A stretch of 5,185 nucleotides of DNA, from the NCBI GenBank assembly GCA_025359705.1, contig JANYFS010000389.1, positions 1 through 5,185 of the forward strand, written 5' to 3'. The stretch is from Deinococcales bacterium (lineage in GTDB: Bacteria; Deinococcota; Deinococci; Deinococcales; Deinococcaceae). The first letter of the stretch is position 1; each line of letters opens with the position of its first letter. The notes under the pieces are model-generated. The model had not been told where the DNA came from. It saw only the letters and a list, made by a program, of their open reading frames with translations, and did not search any database. Shown here in pieces: positions 1 to 4,926 of this stretch. The translations under genes were made by a program, and so were the position numbers.

Positions 1-53
1 CGTTCCCGTTCGTTTAAAGTAGAGCGAAGTGCATAAATCTTGACCTGTGTCAT
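1..53 (-). CDS. Start of a downstream gene, possibly tautomerase family (partial)
   Basis: This is an open frame beginning at ATG (53-51), 4 nt after the TGA of trpE, and running off the left edge after 17 codons. It reads M-T-Q-V-K-I-Y-A-L-R-S-T-L-N-E-R-E. An AAGGGG sequence inside the last trpE codons, about 10 nt before the ATG, can act as a ribosome site, so translation is probably coupled to trpE. The pattern 'QVKIY-LR--L--R' resembles the N-terminus of small 4-oxalocrotonate tautomerase-like proteins as I remember them. In that family Pro follows the initiator Met and is the catalytic base; here it is Thr, so activity or the assignment itself is doubtful. Only a fragment is visible. I am fairly confident that it is a gene and much less confident about the family. 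Confidence 0.45.
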   Translation of the reverse strand, partial: MTQVKIYALRSTLNERE

Positions 54-57
54 ATGT

Positions 58-1494
58 TCACAACCCCTTCTCGGCAAGTTCTACTGCCCGCATCATGGCA
101 GCGGCTTTATCCAAACTTTCTTGATACTCGAGCGCTGGAACACTATCAAAGACCACACCGCCGCCCGATTGAATATGAATGCGGTTTTTGTTAATCACCA
201 TCGTTCGCAAGGTCAGGGCCATATCCATGCTGCCATCGTGGGCAATGTAACCAAAAGCTCCACCGTAAGGGCCGCGCCGCACGTTTTCCACCTCGTCGAT
301 GATTTGCATGGCCCGAATTTTGGGAGCGCCCGAAACCGTTCCCATGGGCAGGGTGCTGGACAACACATCCAGCGAGGTTTTACCCGCCGCAAGCTCGGCC
401 TTGACCCCCGAAACAATGTGCATCACATGGCTAAATTTCTCCACGGTGTAGTAGTCCTCCACCCGCACGGTGCCGTATTTGGCGATGCGGCCCAAATCGT
501 TGCGGCCCAAATCGATCAGCATCAAATGCTCGGCCCGTTCTTTGGGATCGGCAAGCAGTTCGCGCTCGAGGGCCAAATCCTCCTCGGGGGTTTTTCCACG
601 GCGGCGGGTTCCTGCGATTGGGCGGGTCTCGATGGTGGTGCTGCCATCTGGGTTGGCGCTCGAGCGGCACAGGGTTTCGGGGCTGCTGGCGACCAGTTGC
701 ACATCGCCAAAATCCAAATATCCCAAATAGGGGCTGGGGTTGACTTGGCGCAGGGCGCGGTACAGCGCAAAAGGATGCACATGCAAGTCGCTGGAAAAGC
801 GCTGAGACGGCACCACTTGAAAAGCGTCCCCCGCACGGATGTACTCGATGCACCGCTCTACCGCCGCTTCAAAACCCGCTTTGCTAAAGTTGCTGGTAAA
901 CTGGGCGGGCTGTGCCGCCGCGCTCGAGCCTGGAACTTCGGGCAGGGGGCCGCGCAATTTGGCAATCAGTCGCTCGAGGGTGCTTTCGGCCTGTTCTACC
1001 GCCGCACTCGAGCCGTCGGAAGTGGTCACAACAAACAGCACATGTTTGAGATGGTCAAAAATCAGCATTCCTTCGGGTGAAAAAAACTGAATATCGGGCA
1101 GCTCGAGTTCGTCTGGGTTGTTGTCGGGCAGGTTTTCAAACAAACGGATCATGTCGTAGCTGGTATAACCCACCGCGCCGCCCACAAAATGCGGCAGTTC
1201 GAGCGGGACTTGGATCGGGGCGTAAATTTTTTGATACAAAAGCTCGAGCGGGTTTGAAACACTAACAGTGCTGGGTTCGGAAGTTTCGGAAAAACTCCCC
1301 TCGAGGGTAACGGCTGCGCCCCGCGCCACAAAACGCCCTTTGGCACCCACCCCAATAAAAGAATGCCTACCAAAACGCTCGCCGCCTTCCACACTCTCGA
1401 GCAAGAAACTTTGGGCATAGCCCGTCGCCACCTTCAGGTAAGCACTCACTGGAGTCTCGAGGTCGGCACTGATTTTTTTATAGTGGACTTGCAT
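58..1494 (-). CDS. trpE: Anthranilate synthase component I (TrpE)
   Basis: TrpE converts chorismate to anthranilate, the first committed step of tryptophan synthesis, with ammonia delivered by the glutamine amidotransferase TrpG, which is not in this window. The protein has 478 residues, a normal TrpE length. The N-terminal part carries the LLES element (31-34) of the tryptophan feedback site. The C-terminal chorismate-binding domain is intact: NPSPYLGYLDFG (252-263), SSPETL (270-275), ETRPIAGTRRRG (289-300), KERAEHLMLIDLGRNDLGRI (318-337), LPMGTVSGAPKIRAM (382-396), RRGPYGGAFGYI (406-417) and SGGGVVFDS (443-451) followed by conserved glutamates. The ATG is preceded by AGGAG with 8-nt spacing. 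It lies downstream of a trp attenuator. Eleven CTCGAG palindromes fall in the gene, eight read as Leu-Glu and three in the Ser frame. PabB and other chorismate-binding relatives are less likely given the Trp leader. Confidence 0.96.
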   Translation of the reverse strand: MQVHYKKISADLETPVSAYLKVATGYAQSFLLESVEGGERFGRHSFIGVGAKGRFVARGAAVTLEGSFSETSEPSTVSVSNPLELLYQKIYAPIQVPLELPHFVGGAVGYTSYDMIRLFENLPDNNPDELELPDIQFFSPEGMLIFDHLKHVLFVVTTSDGSSAAVEQAESTLERLIAKLRGPLPEVPGSSAAAQPAQFTSNFSKAGFEAAVERCIEYIRAGDAFQVVPSQRFSSDLHVHPFALYRALRQVNPSPYLGYLDFGDVQLVASSPETLCRSSANPDGSTTIETRPIAGTRRRGKTPEEDLALERELLADPKERAEHLMLIDLGRNDLGRIAKYGTVRVEDYYTVEKFSHVMHIVSGVKAELAAGKTSLDVLSSTLPMGTVSGAPKIRAMQIIDEVENVRRGPYGGAFGYIAHDGSMDMALTLRTMVINKNRIHIQSGGGVVFDSVPALEYQESLDKAAAMMRAVELAEKGL

Positions 1495-1518
1495 TCAGAA
1501 AACTCCTTTTGAGACAAC

Positions 1519-1548
1519 AAAAAACCCAGAGCATCGCTACTCTGGGTT
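1519..1548 (-). terminator. Intrinsic terminator of the trp attenuator (3:4 hairpin)
   Basis: On the minus strand AACCCAGAG (1548-1540) pairs perfectly with CTCTGGGTT (1531-1523). The stem extends by T-G and A-T pairs to a GCGA tetraloop of the GNRA type. A run of six T residues ends at 1519. It lies 24 nt upstream of the trpE start, so it can only act as a conditional terminator. The left arm is the same segment that pairs with region 2 in the antiterminator. Confidence 0.9.
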
Positions 1549-1595
1549 ATATTTCTTAGCAAGGTTATAAGCAAACAAGCAAAGGCGACCCAGAG

Positions 1596-1658
1596 TTATT
1601 TGGGTTGCCACCACCACTGAGTTGTTGCACGAACAGGTGCGCTCATAAGATTTAGCAT
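1596..1658 (-). CDS. trpL: trp leader peptide with three consecutive Trp codons
   Basis: This 20-codon open frame reads MLNLMSAPVRATTQ followed by WWWQPK and a TAA. The three adjacent TGG codons (1616-1608) sit just before hairpin region 1, where stalling would favour the antiterminator. I chose the ATG at 1658 because GAGGGGGGT, which begins inside a CTCGAG palindrome, lies 9 nt upstream (1676-1668). An in-frame ATG at 1646 would give a 16-residue peptide. That start lies 7 nt below a TATGCT box (1659-1654), so a leaderless transcript beginning there is possible. The peptide has no expected function beyond being translated. It is too short for most gene finders. Confidence 0.85.
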   Translation of the reverse strand: MLNLMSAPVRATTQWWWQPK

Positions 1659-1686
1659 ACAAGATGCACCCCCCTCGAGCGCAAGA

Positions 1687-1716
1687 TGTCTAACCCCCAT
1701 TCAATTCAAAACTCAA
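1687..1716 (-). promoter_or_regulatory. Possible trp promoter
   Basis: TTGAGT (1716-1711) and TAGACA (1692-1687) are separated by 18 nt on the minus strand, in the gap between the apt stop codon and trpL. The -35 is acceptable and the -10 is weak. It would start the transcript near 1680, upstream of the leader peptide ribosome site. The alternative is a -10 at TATGCT (1659-1654), which would make the leader peptide leaderless from 1646. I cannot decide between them from sequence. Confidence 0.35.
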
Positions 1717-1717
1717 C

Positions 1718-2245
1718 TCAAAACAGCGGCAAGTGTCCCAACGCAATCACCTCGGGGCGCTCTTGGCCTTCGGTAAACACTGCCAAAACCGCCGATACTT
1801 CGCCGCCCACTTGTTTGATAATTTCGGTGATGCTGTGCAGTGTTCCCCCGCTCGAGACTACATCGTCGATGATCGCCACTTTTTTACCGCGAATCTTGGC
1901 GACATCAAAGCCGTCCAGCACCAAGGTTTGCGGCTTTCCCGTGGTAATCGAGACCACTTCGGTGGAAACCGCGTCCACCATATAGGGTTTGAGGGTTTTG
2001 CGAATCACCACGTAAGGCTTGCCCGTCTCGCGGCTGATCACATGAGCTAGAGCCACCGCTTTCACCTCGGGAGTGATCAAAATTTGGATGTCTGGGGGCA
2101 ACAGCTTGGCCAAGGCTTTACCCGCTTCTTCGGTGATTTCGGTATCACCCAACATATTAAAAAGCGCCAATTTAACGCTGCTCGAGACGGGTACAATGGG
2201 CAAATCTCGCTTTGCCGCGCCGATTGTTACAGATAGAGTTTCCAC
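1718..2245 (-). CDS. apt: Purine phosphoribosyltransferase (adenine phosphoribosyltransferase type)
   Basis: This type I phosphoribosyltransferase has 175 residues. It should transfer phosphoribose from PRPP to a free purine base, salvaging adenine to AMP if it is a true APRT. The PRPP motif is clear: V-A-I-I-D-D-V-V-S-S-G-G-T at 123-135, with the acidic pair at 127-128. A second conserved block, TPEVKAVALAHVISRETGKP (58-77) followed by R-K-T-x-K-P-Y (82-88), matches APRT-like enzymes from the Deinococcus group as I recall them. The start is taken as GTG 2245. A CTCGAGG sequence is 5 nt upstream and the upstream reading frame has no family resemblance. Both CTCGAG copies in the gene read through Ser-Ser, one of them within the PRPP loop. 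A xanthine-type or regulatory PRT is the main alternative. It appears to have its own promoter. Confidence 0.85.
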   Translation of the reverse strand: METLSVTIGAAKRDLPIVPVSSSVKLALFNMLGDTEITEEAGKALAKLLPPDIQILITPEVKAVALAHVISRETGKPYVVIRKTLKPYMVDAVSTEVVSITTGKPQTLVLDGFDVAKIRGKKVAIIDDVVSSGGTLHSITEIIKQVGGEVSAVLAVFTEGQERPEVIALGHLPLF

Positions 2246-2254
2246 GTTGCCTCG

Positions 2255-2263
2255 AGTGTAGCA
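2255..2263 (-). promoter_or_regulatory. Extended -10 promoter of apt
   Basis: TGCTACACT on the minus strand fits the extended -10 form TGnTAnnnT. There is no convincing -35 at 16-18 nt spacing. Only 9 nt separate the box from the GTG start, so transcription would begin 2-3 nt before the start codon and the mRNA would be almost leaderless. The box overlaps a CTCGAG palindrome (2251-2256) and lies in a 15-bp sequence identical to the core of the SRPBCC operon promoter. Confidence 0.5.
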
Positions 2264-2300
2264 AATTTGGTTGGGGTTAGCCGTTCCCGCAATCCAAACC

Positions 2301-2474
2301 CTAAAACCGCACCTGCCCCAGCGCAGTATGCACTTTCTCGAGGGTTTGGTCGAGGGCAATTTGGAGTTGACGAAAAATATCTAAATTGATCATGTACCGC
2401 CGCAAAGAAGCCCGAAATGCAGCACGGTTTTGTGCGTCTCGTTCGGCAAATGCCCGCAGAGTTCTCTCTGTAAT
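2301..2474 (-). other. Orphan 57-codon open frame, possible small gene or gene remnant
   Basis: Between the GNAT stop and the apt promoter a minus-strand frame stays open for 57 codons, from after a TAG at 2477-2475 to a TAG at 2303-2301. The translation looks protein-like: rich in Arg, Ala, Gln and Leu with helical spacing, for example RTLRAFAERDAQNRAAF near the start and QLQIALDQTLEKVHTAL near the end. A CTCGAG copy (2337) is in the Leu-Glu phase that predominates in real genes here. There is no ATG before codon 28 (ATG at 2393-2391, leaving 30 residues), so it may be the 3' remnant of a gene whose beginning was lost. I do not recognise a family. It could also be chance. Confidence 0.3.
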
Positions 2475-2491
2475 CTAACCCAAAAGTCTTT

Positions 2492-2919
2492 TTAGGGTTT
2501 GACCATCACGATCAAGCGGTTGGCCTGCCTGTACCCTCGAGTGCGGTAAAATTCTTCGGCGGTAAGCAAATAGACACTTTCTACCTGCTGCTCTGCAAAA
2601 AATTCCTCGGTATGCTCGAGCAAGGCGGTTCCAATTCCCTGTTTTTGTGCGTCTGGGTCAACAAAAAATTCCACAACCTGCGCCTGAACAAAGGTGTCTC
2701 GCTGCTCGAGTCTGCCTAGCATTGCACCTTGAAGCAATCCACCTTGCCAGCAACCAAAAGCAAAGACCTTCGGGTGTAAAAGGTGTGGCTCGAGCGCCCG
2801 CCGTGATGTCTCAAGCGTCCAAGATTCATTCCAAGGGGTGACATTGAAGGTGAGTAGAAAAAGTTTATAGAGCGCAGTCCAATCTGTTGATGTCAGCTTG
2901 GCAATGTAGGTTCCATCAT
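2492..2919 (-). pseudogene. GNAT-family N-acetyltransferase with lost or shifted start
   Basis: The frame encodes a GNAT fold that would use acetyl-CoA to acetylate an unknown amine. From codon GGA 2914 it spans 140 residues, close to the usual size. The N-terminal region includes YIAKLTSTDWTAL and a Trp-rich stretch. It is followed by the core strand VVEFFVDP, the acetyl-CoA loop Q-K-Q-G-I-G (Q/R-x-x-G-x-G) and the C-terminal EEFYRTRGY typical of the family. No in-frame ATG or GTG exists between the preceding stop and the core; the first usable codon is TTG 2737, which would give an 81-residue protein without the N-terminal third. A tandem ATGATG at 2919-2914 is out of frame by one base, and one extra G after it would give M-M-G-T-Y-I-A-K. 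I favour a one-base deletion or a sequence error. Initiation at a rare codon is the alternative. Confidence 0.6.
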
Positions 2920-2926
2920 TTATGTG

Positions 2927-2932
2927 ATTATG
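2927..2932 (-). promoter_or_regulatory. Possible -10 box for the GNAT gene
   Basis: CATAAT on the minus strand lies exactly 7 nt before the out-of-frame ATGATG at 2919, the spacing expected for a leaderless mRNA. TTTTGC, 16 nt further up, is a poor -35. Its position supports 2919 as the ancestral start of the acetyltransferase. Confidence 0.3.
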
Positions 2933-2992
2933 GTGATGTGTTCGTGTTGCAAAATCAAGCTCGAGGCAATGGAAAGACAGGCCAGCCCCAGC

Positions 2993-3559
2993 TCATGTTT
3001 TGGATCGTAACTCGAATATAGGAACCGCGCAAAATCCTTGGGCTTCAATCTCGAGGGGGGCATTTAAGCGGTTATAAAAGTTCTCGGTGGCAACCGCCAC
3101 AGTCAACTCGAGGATTTCACGTTCGGAAAAATGTTTTTGCAATTCGGCAAAGGTCGTGTCGCGCACACGAGCCATCACCTGCGTCGCCTCGAGCGCGTAT
3201 TGCAAGGCGGCCCGCTCGAGGGGGCTGTACACATCGGGGCGACTTGCAAACTCGAGGACGTGGGAGATCTTCTCGAGGTCGTGTTTGGCATCTTGGGCAA
3301 AGCGTTTTCCCAGATCCGCACAAAAGGCGCAGCCGTTCAGTTCGGCAACCAGTTGTGTCACCAACAATTTGGTTGGGTGTGGCACTTTGGTTTTACCCAA
3401 ACCAAAAATGCTGGAGAAAACCCCGTATCCCAGCGGATAGAGCGGATGATGCCCCAACAGCTCGAGGGCAGGAAAAGGCTTGCCATACTGCTTTTTCAGC
3501 AGTGCATTGATCAAAGAACCAAGCCAAGGTTGACGGGCGGGTGGATGGATGCGGGACAT
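2993..3559 (-). CDS. AhpD-like / carboxymuconolactone decarboxylase family protein
   Basis: This 188-residue all-helical protein belongs to the AhpD/CMD superfamily, whose members include disulfide-active alkylhydroperoxidase partners and aromatic-ring lactone decarboxylases. The signature is at 73-84, E-L-N-G-C-A-F-C-A-D-L-G, with a CxxC pair at C77 and C80. AhpD has His four residues after the second Cys; here the position is Gly84, so the classical proton relay is not complete. Further family blocks are SPLERAALQYALEAT, the F-S-E-R-E-I-L-E-L-T helix, and N-F-Y-N-R-L-N. AGGAG lies 4 nt before the ATG. The gene begins 12 nt after the TetR stop, so the two are almost certainly cotranscribed. 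All seven CTCGAG copies are in the Leu-Glu phase. A redox or peroxidase-like role is likely; the substrate is unknown. Confidence 0.85.
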   Translation of the reverse strand: MSRIHPPARQPWLGSLINALLKKQYGKPFPALELLGHHPLYPLGYGVFSSIFGLGKTKVPHPTKLLVTQLVAELNGCAFCADLGKRFAQDAKHDLEKISHVLEFASRPDVYSPLERAALQYALEATQVMARVRDTTFAELQKHFSEREILELTVAVATENFYNRLNAPLEIEAQGFCAVPIFELRSKT

Positions 3560-3571
3560 AAATCTCCTGTT

Positions 3572-4210
3572 TTATGATGCGCTCGAGCCGTACAGCACAC
3601 CCAGCATCATGCGTTTGAGATGGGCTTTACGGGTTTCTAAGAATTCGGGTGTGCCACCTGCAAAACCCAGTGGGCCAACCAAACTGTGGGCATAGGTCAA
3701 ATGGGCATTGCACATTCCAATTAGGGTCAGCACCACTTGGCGCGGATCTTCCCGCTCGAGGGGAGTGTTTTTAAAGGTCAGCATCACCGCGCCAATCATG
3801 GTTTCCAAAGAATTCCAGTGGGTCAAAGACAGCAACGGGTTCACATCCCTCGAGAGCCAATGGATCACCTGCAAGAATTCGGGGTTTTGATGCTGAAAGT
3901 CCAAATATCCGTCGATAAAAACCTCGAGCAACCGCGCGGCGCTAGGGTTCTCCCCTGCCCGCTCGAGGGCATCTGGAACGATTTTGAGGGCGCGGGTGTT
4001 CAGACCTGCTACTACCGCCCCTTGTAGCGCATCTTTATTTCCAAAAAAGTACGAGGGGGTTCCGCGTGCCACACCTGCTTTTTCGGCAATTTCGGCAATG
4101 CTGGTGGCCTCAAAACCTTTGGCGGCAAAAAGTTGGGTGGCAGCCTCGAGGATGGCAGTTTTGCTGCGTTCGGCATCGCGGATTTTGGGCGTGGGATTGA
4201 CAGCGGGCAT
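3572..4210 (-). CDS. TetR-family transcriptional regulator
   Basis: A DNA-binding repressor of 212 residues, the usual TetR size. The N-terminal helix-turn-helix is textbook: RSKTAILEAATQLFAAKGFE (15-34), then T-S-I-A-E-I-A-E-K-A-G-V, and Y-F-F-G-N-K-D (54-60). The C-terminal ligand and dimer domain is variable and does not identify an inducer. I chose the ATG at 4210 because it leaves a normal short N-terminal tail. An in-frame ATG at 4288, 3 nt after the stop of the SRPBCC gene, would add 26 residues unlike the family but would give tight coupling; the ribosome site is weak for both. Regulator and neighbours form one transcription unit, and a TetR-type palindrome lies at the predicted start of that transcript, so autorepression is the natural inference. 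Confidence 0.9.
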   Translation of the reverse strand: MPAVNPTPKIRDAERSKTAILEAATQLFAAKGFEATSIAEIAEKAGVARGTPSYFFGNKDALQGAVVAGLNTRALKIVPDALERAGENPSAARLLEVFIDGYLDFQHQNPEFLQVIHWLSRDVNPLLSLTHWNSLETMIGAVMLTFKNTPLEREDPRQVVLTLIGMCNAHLTYAHSLVGPLGFAGGTPEFLETRKAHLKRMMLGVLYGSSAS

Positions 4211-4291
4211 CTCTTGATTATGCCCACAATCGCTGAGACAGGCATGGATTTGCTTCCACGGAATCAGAAACACCATAGCATTTCCCATACC

Positions 4292-4819
4292 CTAAACTCG
4301 AGCGTTCTGGGCTTTACGGGCCGCCCTAGCTCGAGACCGTGCCATCATCCAGCGCAGGGTTTTAACCCACGGCGAAAACGCTCGAGGTTTCCAAATCCTC
4401 CGCTCGAACCACGCCTCTGCCTTGTCCATGCCGTCTTCGACCAAGGCATCGTGCAAAAAGCGGATGACCACGGGCCACATCCAAACCATTTTCCCCTCGA
4501 GCTGGGCTTCTATCACATGTTTAATCTGTGTTTTCCCGTCTAGCAATGCCTCGAGCGTTAGTTTGTGCATTCCCACAATACCTTCGGGCGCAGTAAAGCG
4601 AAACAAAATTTCCCGCCCTGGTTGGTAGCTTTCGACCACATAGCCAATCATCGAACCATGCCCACCCACTGCACCCACCATCAGGGGTCGATCAAACTGC
4701 ATGGCGGGCCAGCGCTCGAGGGGCCAAAACACATCTTGGCTCGAGGCCAGTTGGTCAATGAGGGGAGCTAGGTTTTCGATGGGGGCGTTCAGTGTGCGTT
4801 GGTGGATGTTGGTTACCAT
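4292..4819 (-). CDS. SRPBCC-fold (START/polyketide-cyclase-like) protein
   Basis: This 175-residue protein resembles the SRPBCC superfamily, which builds a deep hydrophobic pocket for lipids or aromatic compounds. Visible blocks are F-W-P-L-E-R-W-P-A-M (31-40), VGAVGGHGSMIGYVVESYQP (48-67), G-R-E-I-L-F-R-F (68-75), and EGIVGMHKLTLEAL, with alternating strands that suit the fold. The last 18 residues are very basic (ARSRARAARKAQNARV) and may be an added tail. I chose ATG 4819 because GAGGTG sits 6 nt upstream. A GTG start at 4828 is in frame but forms part of that ribosome site. It is the first gene of the operon with the TetR and AhpD-like genes. The ligand is unknown; sequestering or modifying a small hydrophobic molecule sensed by the TetR protein is inference. 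Confidence 0.8.
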   Translation of the reverse strand: MVTNIHQRTLNAPIENLAPLIDQLASSQDVFWPLERWPAMQFDRPLMVGAVGGHGSMIGYVVESYQPGREILFRFTAPEGIVGMHKLTLEALLDGKTQIKHVIEAQLEGKMVWMWPVVIRFLHDALVEDGMDKAEAWFERRIWKPRAFSPWVKTLRWMMARSRARAARKAQNARV

Positions 4820-4825
4820 GCGATA

Positions 4826-4831
4826 CACCTC
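4826..4831 (-). promoter_or_regulatory. Ribosome binding site of the SRPBCC gene, inside CTCGAG
   Basis: GAGGTG on the minus strand lies 6 nt before ATG 4819 and decides the start in favour of 4819 over GTG 4828. Its first three bases are the right half of a CTCGAG palindrome (4829-4834). Confidence 0.7.
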
Positions 4832-4849
4832 GAGGTTAGGACTTCTTCT

Positions 4850-4871
4850 TAACTGATCAAGCGTTCAGTTA
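4850..4871. promoter_or_regulatory. Probable TetR-family operator palindrome
   Basis: TAACTGA - 8 nt - TCAGTTA is a perfect 7-bp inverted repeat with a total length of 22 bp. It begins about 8 nt downstream of the -10 box, so it covers the predicted transcription start of the SRPBCC-TetR-AhpD operon, a classic position for steric repression. Length, symmetry and AT-flanked arms match typical TetR-family sites. The best candidate binder is the TetR protein encoded at 3572-4210. Confidence 0.65.
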
Positions 4872-4878
4872 TGCCTCG

Positions 4879-4907
4879 AGTGTAGCGCGGCGTGTGGAGC
4901 GGGTCAA
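4879..4907 (-). promoter_or_regulatory. Promoter of the SRPBCC-TetR-AhpD operon
   Basis: TTGACC (4907-4902) and TACACT (4884-4879) on the minus strand are separated by exactly 17 nt, close to the sigma-70 consensus. Predicted transcription starts near 4872, giving a leader of about 53 nt before ATG 4819. The -10 overlaps the CTCGAG at 4875-4880. Confidence 0.75.
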
Positions 4908-4926
4908 GGACAAAGTGGTAATTCGT

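Larger units (their letters stand above)
1519..1658 (-). promoter_or_regulatory. trp operon attenuator (ribosome-mediated)
   Basis: The trpE leader has all the parts of a classical transcription attenuator. Region 1, GGCAACCCA (1609-1601), overlaps the last Trp codon. It pairs with TGGGTCGCC in region 2 (1592-1584) over eight of nine positions, with one A-C mismatch. Region 2, ACTCTGGGT (1596-1588), pairs perfectly over 9 bp with region 3, ACCCAGAGT (1547-1539), forming the antiterminator. Region 3 otherwise forms the 3:4 terminator. The leader peptide stop codon ends at the first base of region 2. Expected behaviour: a ribosome stalled on the three Trp codons masks region 1, 2:3 forms and trpE is transcribed; when charged tRNA-Trp is plentiful the ribosome reaches the stop codon, covers region 2, and the terminator forms. 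Confidence 0.9.

Noticed and set aside
40..1080. A 346-codon open frame on the plus strand opposite trpE
   Set aside because: It is antisense to a trpE with every conserved motif, its translation (rich in His, Gln and Gly) resembles no family, and there is no ribosome site. Biased codon use in trpE opens this frame.
1519..1548. The hairpin as an ordinary end-of-gene terminator for apt
   Set aside because: It lies about 170 nt after the apt stop, beyond a Trp-rich leader peptide, and its left arm pairs with region 2, so a trp attenuator explains it better. It may still also stop read-through from apt.
1718..2359. Upstream-extended start for apt at 2359
   Set aside because: The extra 38 residues (W-G-R-C-G-F-R-V-W and similar) do not look like the family, cross the apt promoter and overlap the orphan frame; GTG 2245 fits family length.
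2477..2499. Inverted repeat AACCC...GGGTT around the GNAT stop as a terminator
   Set aside because: Only five G-C/A-T pairs plus an AT segment with a bulge, and no T run after it on the minus strand. Too weak to call.
3131..3577. Plus-strand open frame of 148 codons opposite the AhpD-like gene
   Set aside because: Shadow of a well-supported gene on the other strand, with no promoter, ribosome site or recognisable domain.
4211..4288. 26-residue N-terminal extension of the TetR regulator from ATG 4288
   Set aside because: The extension (with I-P-W-K-Q-I-H-A-C) is unlike the tails of TetR proteins. It stays a possible alternative because of its 3-nt spacing from the preceding stop.
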